From NCBI GenBank assembly GCA_001464215.1, contig LNEZ01000007.1, forward strand, positions 1 to 33,096: 33,096 nt of DNA. Direction: 5' to 3'. Below the pieces are notes generated by a model, which saw only the letters and a program-made list of their open reading frames with translations, did no database searches and was not told where the DNA came from. The position numbers and the translations under genes were made by a program. Position 1 is the stretch's first letter. Every line of letters starts with the position of its first letter. Of the stretch, positions 1 through 7,836 are shown piece by piece. This DNA comes from Rhizobiales bacterium Ga0077548 (GTDB lineage: Bacteria; Pseudomonadota; Alphaproteobacteria; Rhizobiales; Xanthobacteraceae).

Positions 1-88
1 CTGGCTCGACCCGCTGGGGCCGCTGGTGAAGATCGTTCCAATTTTGCTCGCGTCGTTTGTGGCGCTCGCCATTCTCGACGATCGCTGA
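1..88 (+). CDS. 3' end of a membrane protein gene (partial)
   Basis: The reading frame is open from base 2 to the TGA at 86-88 and gives a 28-residue C-terminus, hydrophobic in the middle (IVPILLASFVALAIL) and ending in DDR. It looks like a last membrane segment with a short charged tail. The stop overlaps the ATG of the next gene (ATGA), so the two are probably cotranscribed. In related bacteria a DUF2269 protein often follows a short-chain dehydrogenase fused to a DoxX-like membrane domain, and this tail would fit such a protein. That is inference, because only 28 residues are visible. Confidence 0.6.
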   Translation, partial: WLDPLGPLVKIVPILLASFVALAILDDR

Positions 89-558
89 TGGGTTATCTTG
101 ATCTGAAATTCCTGCACATTCTCGGCGCGGCGGTGCTGTTCGGCACAGGCGCCGGGATCGCATTCTTTCTTGTGATGGCGCACCGGACGAAAGATGCCGC
201 AACGGTGGCAGCGGTCGCGCGCATTGTCGTGATTGCGGATTTCGTGTTCACGGCGACGGCGGTCGTCGTGCAGCCGGTCACGGGTTTATTGCTTGCAAAT
301 GTGCAGAATTATCCGCTGACGGCGAGCTGGATCGTTGCATCGCTCGCACTTTACCTTGTCGTCGGGGCGTTCTGGTTGCCGGTTGTATATTTTCAGATAC
401 GGATTCGTGACATCGCTGCCGATGCCGCGCGTCAAAAGAAAGCACTGCCGGCGGATTATCATTGGTATTACAGAATCTGGTTTGCCTTCGGTTTTCCTGC
501 CTTCTTTTCGGTCCTGCTCATTTTTTGGCTGATGCTCGCGCGCCCGAACCTTTGGTGA
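88..558 (+). CDS. DUF2269-type integral membrane protein
   Basis: The 156-residue protein is almost entirely hydrophobic, with about four predicted membrane helices (roughly residues 5-27, 45-67, 78-100 and 130-152). It opens with YLDLKFLHILGAAVLFGTG, where the early Leu-Lys-x-x-His followed by a Gly-rich helix is typical of the DUF2269 family of predicted inner-membrane proteins. No catalytic residues are recognisable and the family's role is unknown. It starts on the ATG overlapping the upstream stop, which suggests translational coupling with the gene before it. About 77 bases separate it from the next gene. The family assignment is from general resemblance; I have no evidence for a function. 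Confidence 0.8.
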   Translation: MGYLDLKFLHILGAAVLFGTGAGIAFFLVMAHRTKDAATVAAVARIVVIADFVFTATAVVVQPVTGLLLANVQNYPLTASWIVASLALYLVVGAFWLPVVYFQIRIRDIAADAARQKKALPADYHWYYRIWFAFGFPAFFSVLLIFWLMLARPNLW

Positions 559-635
559 CTTTATGCTTGCCCTGTCACTTGGTTTGGCGTTGCATACTGG
601 TAACGCCGCACCTTAGCGGCGGTCGGGAGTACGCC

Positions 636-1790
636 ATGAAATTCATTAATCGCTTTGCGGCGCTCGCCGCATTTGCGCTTCTTCCTGCGACAGCATTCTC
701 ACAGGATCTGATCGTCGAGAAGAAGACGTTCGAAATGCCGAGTTACACGACGGTCGGCGGACAAACCATCAAGAATGTAAAAGTCGGATGGCAGGCCGCG
801 GGCACGCTGAATGCCGACAGGTCGAACGCCATCCTGATTGCCCATTTTTTCTCGGGCACCAGTCACGCATTCGGCAAGTACAAGCCGGATGACAAAGTGG
901 CGGGTTATTGGGATTCGATCATCGGCCCCGGCAAGGCGATCGATACCAACAAATATTACGTGATCTCGTCCGACACCCTCGTAAATCTGAGTCCGAACGC
1001 GCCGGTAATGACGACCGGACCGGCTAGCATCAATCCAGATACCGGCAAGCCTTATGGCATGAGTTTTCCGATTGTGACGATGCGCGACTTCGTCAACGTG
1101 CAGAAAGCGCTGGTCGAGAGCCTCGGCATCAAGAAGTTGAAAATGGTGGCGGGCGCGTCCATGGGCGGCTTGCAGGTTTACGAATGGGCCGCCGGTTATC
1201 CGGACATGGTCGAGAAGATCATGCCGGTGATCGCCGCCGCCGAGCCAGGTCCATATCTGACGGGCTGGCTCAATGCCTGGGCAGCACCCATCCTACTCGA
1301 CCCGAAATGGAACGGTGGCGACTATTACGGCAAGGAAGCGCCGAACGAAGGTCTCGCGACCGCGCTCAAGATCGTGACGCTGCACGCGCAGCAATGGCAG
1401 TGGGCGGAAAAAGCGTTCGGCATGGCCTGGGCGGAGGAAGGAAAAGATCCTGCGAAAAACTGGGGCGCAAAGTTCAGGATCGAAGCGGTGCTGGATGCCG
1501 CAGGCAAAGCCCGCGCAGCGAGTTCAGACGCCAACCATTTCCTTTATCTCGTGAAGGCGAACCATACGTACTCCGCCGATATCACCAAGATCAAAGCGCC
1601 GACGCTGATGATCTATGCGCCGTCGGACCTTGTGTTCACAGCCGAGATCGTGGAGCAGGGCGCAAAGAAAATTGCCGCCAACGGTACGCCGGTGGAAGTC
1701 GTAAAGCTCGATGGGCCGAATGGTCATTTGCTCGGGGTCATTGCGATGGCGCAAGCGAAGGATAAAATTGAAGCGTTCCTCAACAAGTAG
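636..1790 (+). CDS. exported MetX-like alpha/beta-hydrolase (putative esterase/acyltransferase)
   Basis: This 384-residue alpha/beta-hydrolase resembles the homoserine O-acetyltransferase (MetX) family. It has a nucleophile elbow GASMGG near residue 175, an acid in SDLVF and a late histidine in GPNGHLLG, giving the Ser-Asp-His triad. Unlike biosynthetic MetX it begins with a clear signal peptide (KFINRFAALAAFALLPATAFSQ), so it should be periplasmic or secreted. That makes a role in methionine synthesis unlikely; such exported relatives are usually called putative esterases, and the substrate is unknown. The ATG at 636 was chosen because it gives the signal peptide and has GGGAG a few bases upstream. 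The frame stays open upstream to 462, but that extension overlaps the preceding gene. Confidence 0.85.
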   Translation: MKFINRFAALAAFALLPATAFSQDLIVEKKTFEMPSYTTVGGQTIKNVKVGWQAAGTLNADRSNAILIAHFFSGTSHAFGKYKPDDKVAGYWDSIIGPGKAIDTNKYYVISSDTLVNLSPNAPVMTTGPASINPDTGKPYGMSFPIVTMRDFVNVQKALVESLGIKKLKMVAGASMGGLQVYEWAAGYPDMVEKIMPVIAAAEPGPYLTGWLNAWAAPILLDPKWNGGDYYGKEAPNEGLATALKIVTLHAQQWQWAEKAFGMAWAEEGKDPAKNWGAKFRIEAVLDAAGKARAASSDANHFLYLVKANHTYSADITKIKAPTLMIYAPSDLVFTAEIVEQGAKKIAANGTPVEVVKLDGPNGHLLGVIAMAQAKDKIEAFLNK

Positions 1791-1798
1791 GTTGTGCT

Positions 1799-1842
1799 AA
1801 AAGCGGCGCGGGGGGGGGTTGCATGACACTCGCGCCGCTTTT
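1799..1842 (+). terminator. 12-bp perfect stem-loop, possible terminator overlapping the next start codon
   Basis: The arms AAAAGCGGCGCG (1799-1810) and CGCGCCGCTTTT (1831-1842) are exact reverse complements around a 20-base loop. The GC-rich stem ending in TTTT looks like an intrinsic terminator for the hydrolase gene that stops 9 bases upstream. The loop also holds a run of G residues and the ATG (1823) of the next gene. Confidence 0.6.
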
Positions 1843-2221
1843 CAATTCTTCGCTCGCAATTCAAATCCACGCATTCGCTGCGCTCGCGGCAGTCGTTCTC
1901 GGCCTCGTGCAGTTCGCGCGGCGCAAGGGCACTTTCTCGCACCGGACCATCGGCTGGATCTGGGCCGCGCTGATGCTGACGATCGCCGTGACTTCATTCT
2001 GGATTAGCGAGATCAAGTTGTGGGGGCCATGGAGCCCGATCCACCTGCTTTCGATTTTCGTGCTGTTCAACGTGCCGTTCGCGGTGTGGCTCGCGCGGCA
2101 GCACAAGGTGCGCGCACATCGCGGCTGGATGATCGGAATCTTCGCCGGCGCGCTCGTGATCGCGGGCATTTTTACGTTTGTTCCAGGCCGCATCATGCAC
2201 GCCGTCATATTCGGCGGGTGA
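1823..2221 (+). CDS. DUF2306-type membrane protein
   Basis: The 132-residue protein has four predicted membrane helices. Family-style motifs are visible: an early IQIHAFAALAAVVLG helix, then HRTIGWIWAALML, SPIHLLSIFVLFNVP, and RAHRGWMIGIFAGALVIAG ending in FVPGRIMH. The conserved histidines at helix ends recall a heme- or metal-binding membrane scaffold, but the family has no established function that I can name. ATG 1823 is the only in-frame start before the first helix. The G-run at 1810-1818 just upstream is the only Shine-Dalgarno-like sequence. Both sit inside the loop of a strong stem, so translation may depend on RNA structure. gyrA follows after 122 bases. Confidence 0.8.
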   Translation: MTLAPLFNSSLAIQIHAFAALAAVVLGLVQFARRKGTFSHRTIGWIWAALMLTIAVTSFWISEIKLWGPWSPIHLLSIFVLFNVPFAVWLARQHKVRAHRGWMIGIFAGALVIAGIFTFVPGRIMHAVIFGG

Positions 2222-2279
2222 CAGCCCGTAACCGATTGAATTAACAATCGAAATGCCTGTGTTTTGACGGCCGAATTAT

Positions 2280-2309
2280 TTGGTGTTCGGTACCGGAATC
2301 GGCTAGAAA
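2280..2309 (+). promoter_or_regulatory. candidate promoter for gyrA
   Basis: TTGGTG (2280-2285) and TAGAAA (2304-2309), 18 bases apart, form a weak sigma-70-like pair about 35 bases before the gyrA GTG. It lies in the 122-base spacer after the DUF2306 gene. Motif matches are modest, so this is only a suggestion. Confidence 0.25.
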
Positions 2310-2343
2310 ACGGGCACTGAATTCAGCCGGATAATCCGCTCAC

Positions 2344-4984
2344 GTGGCCGACGAAAAGACACCCAATCCGGGGGACTTGCCGCCCTCGGACATCAAGCCC
2401 GTTTCGATTACGGACGAGTTGAGCCGCTCGTATCTCGATTACGCGATGAGCGTGATCGTGTCGCGGGCGCTCCCGGACGTTCGCGACGGTTTGAAGCCCG
2501 TGCATCGACGCATCCTTTTTTCGATGCACGAGCAGGGTTACGAGTGGAATAAAGCCTACCGCAAATCCGCGCGTGTCGTCGGCGACGTCATCGGTAAATA
2601 TCATCCGCACGGCGATCAATCGGTTTACGACGCCCTCGTTCGCATGGCGCAGGATTTTTCCATGCGCGTCGAACTGGTCGACGGTCAGGGCAACTTCGGC
2701 TCGGTCGATGGCGATCCTCCGGCCGCGATGCGCTACACCGAAGTGCGGTTGCGCAAAATCGCCAACGCATTGGTCGACGACCTCGACAAGCAGACGGTCG
2801 ATTATCAGGACAACTACGACGGCTCCGAAAAAGAGCCGATGGTTTTGCCCGCGAAGTTTCCTAACCTGCTCGTAAACGGCGCGGGCGGTATCGCGGTCGG
2901 TATGGCGACGAACATTCCGCCGCATAATCTCGGCGAAGTGATCGATGCCTGCATTGCGCTCATCGACAAACCCGAGATCACGCTCGATGAACTCGCCGAC
3001 ATCGTGAAGGGTCCGGATTTCGGCAAGGGCGGCATCCGGCAGGCGTATCACCTCGGCCGCGGTTCGATCATGGTGCGCGGGCGCGTCTCGATCGAAACGG
3101 ATAAGCGCGAGCGCGAAACCATTATCATCACCGAGATTCCGTATCAGGTGAACAAGGCCTCGATGATCGAGCGTCTCGCCGAACTTGTGCGCGACAAGAA
3201 GATCGACGGTATCGGCGATATCCGTGACGAGTCGAGCCGCGACGGGATGCGCGTCGTAATCGAACTCAAGCGCGAAGCCGTATCCGAGATCGTCCTGAAC
3301 CAGCTTTATCGCTTCACCGCGTTGCAGTCGTCGTTCCCGGCGAACATGGTCGCGCTCACCGGCGGCCGTCCGGCGACGATGAATTTGCATGATTTCATCT
3401 ACGCCTTCGTCGCGTTCCGCGAAGATGTCATCAGCCGCCGCACCAAGTTCCTGCTGAACAAGGCGCGTGACCGCGCTCATATTTTGGTGGGCCTCGCGAT
3501 TGCCGTCGCCAACATCGACGAAGTGATCAAGCTGATCCGCGCGGCGAAAGACCCGCAGACCGCGCGCGATCAGTTAATGTCGCGCGAATGGCCGGCAAAG
3601 GATGTAAGGTCGCTGGTCGAATTGATCGACGACCCACGTCACAAGGTATCAGCCAAGGGCACTTACATTTTATCGGAAGAGCAGGCGCGTGCGATCCTCG
3701 ATTTGCGCTTGCAGCGTCTCACCGCGCTCGGCCGTGATGAAATCGAAGCCGAACTCGACGGTCTCGGCAAGGAAATCGCGGAGTATCTCGAAATCCTCCG
3801 CAGCCGTGCGCGCATTCAGTCGATCATCAAGACGGAACTCTCGGAGATCAAGAAAGAATTCGCGACGCCGCGAAAGACCGAAATCTCCGGCGAAGAGATC
3901 GGCGAAATCGACGAAGAAGCCCTCATCACGCCGGAAGAGATGGTGGTGACGGTTTCGCACGCGGGCTATGTGAAACGCGTGCCGCTCTCGACTTACCGCG
4001 CGCAGCGCCGTGGCGGCAAAGGCCGCGCCGGAATGCAGACGCGCGAGGAAGATTTCGTCAGCCGGCTGTTCGTCGCGAGCACCCATGACGAAGTGCTGTT
4101 CTTCTCGTCGCGCGGCCGCGCCTATACGCTCAAAGTGTGGAAGCTGCCGCTTGCGGCACCGCAGGCGCGCGGCAAGGCGTTCGTGAACCTGTTGCCGATC
4201 GAGACCGACGAGACGATCACGTCGATCATCACTATGCCTTCCGACAAGGCCGAGCGTGAAAAGCTCAACATCATGTTTGCGACGACCGCGGGCGGCGTGC
4301 GGCGAAACGCGCTCTCCGACTTCGTCGACATCCGCCGCTCCGGCATCATCGCGATGAAGCTAGAGACCGGAGAGTCGATTGCCGATGTCGCGGTCTGCAC
4401 CGATGCCGATGACATCCTGCTCTCGACGGCGGGCGGTCAGTGCATCCGCTTCCCGGTGAGCGAGGTTCGTGTGTTCAAAGGCCGGGATTCGTCCGGCGTG
4501 CGGGGCATCAAACTCGATGACGACGACAAACTGATATCGATGGCCATCATCCGCCATGTCGAAGCAGTCAGCGAAGAGCGCGTGGCTTATCTCAAGCTTG
4601 CGAATGCCGTGCTCGATCGAGCTGTCGCAGCAGCGCTATGCGGAAATGGGCGCAGCCGAGCAGTTCATCCTCACGCTGACCGACCTAGGCTACGGCAAGC
4701 GCACATCGTCTTACGAATATCGGATCACCGGGCGCGGCGGCAAAGGCATCGTCGCGATGTCGCTCGGCAAGAAAAATGGACGTGTCGCGGGCTCGTTCCC
4801 GGTCGAAGAAACCGACCAGATCATGCTGGTGACGGACGCCGGCAAGCTGATCCGCACGCCGGTTTCCGGCATCCGCATTGCCGGCCGCTCGACGCAGGGC
4901 GTGATCGTGTTCGATACTGCCGACGACGAGAAGGTGGTGTCGGTCGAGCGCATCCGGGAAGACGACGACAGCACGGCAGCCTGA
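2344..4984 (+). CDS. gyrA: DNA gyrase subunit A, with apparent frameshift near 4600
   Basis: GyrA is the breakage-reunion subunit of DNA gyrase. Visible are the winged-helix region, catalytic Tyr131 in [10 protein letters not shown], the quinolone-determining region ([19 protein letters not shown], residues 85-103), and the GyrA box QRRGGKG at residues 554-560 opening the C-terminal beta-pinwheel. Translation starts at GTG 2344; there is no better start before the conserved [16 protein letters not shown] block. The frame is normal to about ...[13 protein letters not shown] (to about 4608). It then turns into non-GyrA sequence that stays open to 5115. The genuine C-terminus ([15 protein letters not shown]...[18 protein letters not shown]...[14 protein letters not shown]) continues in the +1 frame and stops at 4984. 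One extra base, or a deletion of 3n+2 bases, between about 4597 and 4621 explains this. The usual acidic/Ala-rich linker is also short here. Position 92, equivalent to E. coli Ser83, is Gln. Confidence 0.93.
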
Positions 4985-5026
4985 CGCCGCCTTGCCGGGC
5001 GGCAGCGAGAAGGATAACCAATCCGC

Positions 5027-5530
5027 ATGGAACGCATTGGCCTTTATGCCGGTACCTTCGACCCGATCACCAACGGGCATCTCGACGTACTGGAAGCAGC
5101 GGCGCGCTTATGTGACCGCTTGGTCGTGGCCATCGGCGTCCACCCCGGCAAAAAGCCGGTATTCGAGGCAGCCGAGCGCAAGGCGATGATCGAGAAGGCC
5201 AGCGCCTCCATCGCGCGGGCCTACAAAGTGAAGGTGGAAGTCGTCACCTTCGACGGTCTGGTGATTGTAGCGGCCCGCAAATCGAAAGCGACGTTACTGA
5301 TCCGCGGCCTGCGCGACGGCACCGACTTCGACTATGAAATGCAGATGAGCGGCATGAACGGCGAAATGGCGGCGGCGATCCAGACCATCTTTATTCCGGC
5401 AACGCCAGCGACCCGCCACATTACCGGAACGCTAGTCCGGCAGATCGCGGCGATGGGCGGCGACGTCTCCAAATTCGTGCCGGATTTTGTTGCCAAGAAA
5501 CTCGCCGCACAATTCGCAAAGAAGAAATAG
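5027..5530 (+). CDS. coaD: phosphopantetheine adenylyltransferase
   Basis: CoaD transfers AMP from ATP to 4'-phosphopantetheine, the penultimate step of coenzyme A synthesis in the cytosol. The 167-residue length is normal for the family. The nucleotidyltransferase signature is at the N-terminus ([14 protein letters not shown], with the TxGH motif at residues 15-18). [16 protein letters not shown] and the C-terminal [23 protein letters not shown] block are also typical. It lies 42 bases after the true gyrA stop; that gap holds a short GC hairpin (GCCGCC/GGCGGC, 4986-5003) and an AGAAGG Shine-Dalgarno-like stretch rather far from the ATG. The out-of-frame extension of gyrA would overlap this start by 89 bases, a further sign that the extension is not real. 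Confidence 0.97.
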   Translation: MERIGLYAGTFDPITNGHLDVLEAAARLCDRLVVAIGVHPGKKPVFEAAERKAMIEKASASIARAYKVKVEVVTFDGLVIVAARKSKATLLIRGLRDGTDFDYEMQMSGMNGEMAAAIQTIFIPATPATRHITGTLVRQIAAMGGDVSKFVPDFVAKKLAAQFAKKK

Positions 5531-5547
5531 CGACGAAGGAACGACTG

Positions 5548-6171
5548 ATGCGTAACTTTTATCTCGCTGTAATCCTGTCTGCGCTGGTGTTGCCAGCCGC
5601 AGCCCTTGCCCAGCAGAATTTCGATCCGTGGCGCGGCGCCGTGCCGGATCAGAAAGCAAAGTCCGCCACCAAGGCGGACAGCAAGAAGACCGCGCAGACG
5701 AAAACCAAAGAAGCATCCGGCGATACGCTGACCCTCGAGACCACCAAGGGCAAAATCGTGATCCGGCTGCGCACCGACATTGCGCCCGGTCACGCTAAGC
5801 GGCTTCAGCAGTTGGCCGCCGAAGGCTTCTATAACAATGTCGCTTTTCACCGCGTGATCGATGGCTTCATGGCGCAAACCGGCGACGGCCAGAATAACGA
5901 CGGCACCGGCGGTTCCAAATATCCGGATTTGAAGGCCGAGTTTTCGAGCGTTCCGTTCAAGCGCGGGATCGTCGGCATGGCGCGCAAAGGCGGCAACAAC
6001 AACTCCGCGAACAGCCAGTTCTTCATCATGTTCGCCGAGCAGTCATCGCTGAACAATCAGTACACCGTGGTCGGCGAGGTTATCTCGGGCATGAACGTCG
6101 TCGACAAGCTCAACAAGGGCGAACCGCCCCGCACACCCGATCGCATTACGCGCGCAGTCGCAGGACAATAA
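5548..6171 (+). CDS. ppiA: exported cyclophilin-type peptidyl-prolyl isomerase
   Basis: This 207-residue cyclophilin catalyses cis-trans isomerisation of Xaa-Pro bonds, most likely in the periplasm. Residues 1-21 form a signal peptide (LAVILSALVLPAAALA, then QQ). A Lys/Ala/Thr-rich linker follows to about residue 58, then the cyclophilin domain. Active-site motifs are complete: [15 protein letters not shown], then GGNNNSANSQFFIMFAE, then LNNQYTVVGEV. The start has GAAGGA 7 bases upstream and lies 17 bases after coaD, so it is probably in the same operon. The next gene, 11 bases on, is a second cyclophilin without a signal peptide. Confidence 0.93.
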   Translation: MRNFYLAVILSALVLPAAALAQQNFDPWRGAVPDQKAKSATKADSKKTAQTKTKEASGDTLTLETTKGKIVIRLRTDIAPGHAKRLQQLAAEGFYNNVAFHRVIDGFMAQTGDGQNNDGTGGSKYPDLKAEFSSVPFKRGIVGMARKGGNNNSANSQFFIMFAEQSSLNNQYTVVGEVISGMNVVDKLNKGEPPRTPDRITRAVAGQ

Positions 6172-6182
6172 GGAAAGTTATA

Positions 6183-6635
6183 ATGGCTGACGAAAACACG
6201 CTGGTTCTGGAAACGACCCAAGGCACCGTCACGATCAAGATGCGGCCGGATCTTGCGCCGGGACACGTCGCGCGGATCAAGCAGCTCGTGAAGGAAGGCT
6301 TTTACGACGGCGTTGTCTTTCACCGCGTGATCGACGGCTTTATGGCACAGACCGGATGTCCGCACGGCACCGGCACTGGCGGCTCCGGCAAAAAGCTGAA
6401 GGCCGAGTTCAACGACGAGCCTCATGTGCGCGGCACCGTTTCGATGGCCCGCGCGGCGAGCCCGGATTCCGGCGACAGCCAGTTCTTCATCTGCTTCGAC
6501 GACGCGAGCTTCCTCGACGGCCAATACACGGTCTGGGGCGAAGTGACCGGCGGCATGGAGAACGTCGACAAGATCAAGCGCGGCGAGCCGGTCGTGAAGC
6601 CCGACAAGATCGTTTCCGCGAAAATGGCCGCGTAA
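6183..6635 (+). CDS. ppiB: cytosolic cyclophilin-type peptidyl-prolyl isomerase
   Basis: This 150-residue single-domain cyclophilin has no signal peptide and is the cytosolic partner of the exported copy just upstream. The catalytic and binding segments are intact: [36 protein letters not shown], and [16 protein letters not shown]. The ATG is preceded by AGGAAAG, a good Shine-Dalgarno sequence. An 11-base gap on each side of the usual spacing suggests cotranscription with coaD and ppiA; queA follows after 25 bases. The two copies are clearly similar (LETT.G...I..R.D.APGH..R..QL..EGFY) and probably arose by duplication, with one copy gaining the export signal. Confidence 0.95.
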   Translation: MADENTLVLETTQGTVTIKMRPDLAPGHVARIKQLVKEGFYDGVVFHRVIDGFMAQTGCPHGTGTGGSGKKLKAEFNDEPHVRGTVSMARAASPDSGDSQFFICFDDASFLDGQYTVWGEVTGGMENVDKIKRGEPVVKPDKIVSAKMAA

Positions 6636-6660
6636 GCGGCGCGGTGCTACCGCGCGAATA

Positions 6661-7752
6661 ATGCTGACGTCCGATTTCGACTTCGACCTGCCGCAGGAGG
6701 CGATCGCGCTCCGGCCTGCGGAGCCTAGGGATTCCGCAAAACTTCTCGTTGTGCGCCCAAGCGCCAAGCCTGAACTCGAAGATCACATCGTTCGCGATCT
6801 GCCTTCACTGCTGAGCAGCGGCGATCTGCTTGTCGTGAACGACACCAAGGTCATTCCTGCGCGTCTGATGGGCGCGCGCGAGCGCAACGGCGTGAGTGTC
6901 GATATCGAAGCGACACTGCTGAAACGGCTATCACCGGAACGCTGGCAGGCACTCGCGAAACCTGCAAAGCGCCTGCATATCGGCGACCGCATTCGCTTCG
7001 GGCACGAGTCCCGCGTTTGTCTCCTTGGCGCGCTTGACGCAACCGTGGAAGAGAAAGGCGAGGCGGGAGAAATCACGCTGCGCTTCGATTTTCACGGCGC
7101 GGTACTCGACGACGCGATCGAAGCGCTGGGTCACATTCCGCTTCCGCCCTATATCGCCTCAAAGCGCGGCGACGATGAGCGTGATCGCAGCGACTATCAG
7201 ACCATGTTCGCAGCACACGAAGGCTCGGTCGCTGCACCGACCGCGGGCCTGCATTTCACCGACAGACTGCTTGCAAAACTTGCCGAGGCCGGTGTCGGCT
7301 TGCAGAAGCTCACCTTGCACGTCGGCGCGGGGACGTTCCTTCCGGTAAAGACCGACGATCTTGCGTCTCACAAGATGCATTCCGAGTACGGCGTGATTTC
7401 TCCCGAAACGGCAACAGCCATCAACGAGGCACGCGCGAAAGGCGGGCGCATCATCGCTGTCGGCACGACGGCGCTGCGGCTGCTGGAGTCCGCAGCGGGC
7501 GAAAGCGGCGAGGTCAAACCTTATGCCGCTGAAACGGGCATCTTTATCAAACCCGGATACCGTTTTCGTGTTGTCGACGCGATGCTGACGAATTTTCATC
7601 TGCCACGCTCAACTTTATTTATGCTGGTCAGCGCATTCGCGGGGCTGGATCGGATGAAACAGGCTTACGCCCATGCAATTGCGAACGGCTACCGCTTCTA
7701 TTCCTACGGCGACGGCTGTTTGCTCTTTCCGGAAACGCCAGCGAGGGTTTGA
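6661..7752 (+). CDS. queA: S-adenosylmethionine:tRNA ribosyltransferase-isomerase
   Basis: QueA moves the ribosyl part of S-adenosylmethionine onto preQ1-modified tRNA to form epoxyqueuosine. The 363-residue length is normal. Recognisable family blocks are the N-terminal [83 protein letters not shown] and the C-terminal [17 protein letters not shown]. The next gene encodes the enzyme that inserts preQ1 (tgt), so the two steps are clustered as in many proteobacteria. The last codons and the stop are part of a perfect terminator palindrome. Confidence 0.97.
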   Translation: MLTSDFDFDLPQEAIALRPAEPRDSAKLLVVRPSAKPELEDHIVRDLPSLLSSGDLLVVNDTKVIPARLMGARERNGVSVDIEATLLKRLSPERWQALAKPAKRLHIGDRIRFGHESRVCLLGALDATVEEKGEAGEITLRFDFHGAVLDDAIEALGHIPLPPYIASKRGDDERDRSDYQTMFAAHEGSVAAPTAGLHFTDRLLAKLAEAGVGLQKLTLHVGAGTFLPVKTDDLASHKMHSEYGVISPETATAINEARAKGGRIIAVGTTALRLLESAAGESGEVKPYAAETGIFIKPGYRFRVVDAMLTNFHLPRSTLFMLVSAFAGLDRMKQAYAHAIANGYRFYSYGDGCLLFPETPARV

Positions 7753-7772
7753 TCAAACCCTCGCTCATTTTT
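7741..7772 (+). terminator. Rho-independent terminator of queA
   Basis: GCGAGGGTTT (7741-7750), loop GATC and AAACCCTCGC (7755-7764) form a 10-bp perfect stem, followed by TCATTTTT. The left arm includes the last queA codons, and the queA TGA (7750-7752) runs into the loop. Confidence 0.85.
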
Positions 7773-7776
7773 AATG

Positions 7777-7825
7777 GAGCAGGATCTTGTCCGAAAACCG
7801 GTTTCCACTTTTCGGGATCCTGCTC
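7777..7825. repeat. REP-like nested palindromic repeat, copy 1
   Basis: The outer arms GAGCAGGATC (7777-7786) and GATCCTGCTC (7816-7825) are exact reverse complements. Inside, CCGAAAA (7791-7797) pairs with TTTTCGG (7809-7815) around an ACCGGT-containing core. A second copy in inverted orientation lies at 26691-26739. The core matches a palindromic repeat I recall as widespread in Hyphomicrobiales. Confidence 0.85.
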
Positions 7826-7836
7826 TAAAAGCTCTT

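Noticed and set aside
462..635. Upstream start for the MetX-like hydrolase
   Set aside because: It overlaps the DUF2269 gene, removes the N-terminal position of the signal peptide and lacks a ribosome site.
2323..3480. 385-codon open frame antisense to gyrA
   Set aside because: It is rich in Arg, Asp, His and Val as typical for antisense frames of high-GC genes, has no recognisable domain, and lies wholly over conserved gyrA.
4622..5115. Continuation of the gyrA frame beyond the frameshift to 5115
   Set aside because: The sequence is Arg/His-rich and unlike GyrA, while the true GyrA ending is in the +1 frame; it also overlaps coaD.
7774..7836. Upstream ATG giving tgt a 21-residue N-terminal extension
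   Set aside because: The extension is a translation of the palindromic repeat, and the protein aligns with E. coli Tgt exactly from ATG 7837.
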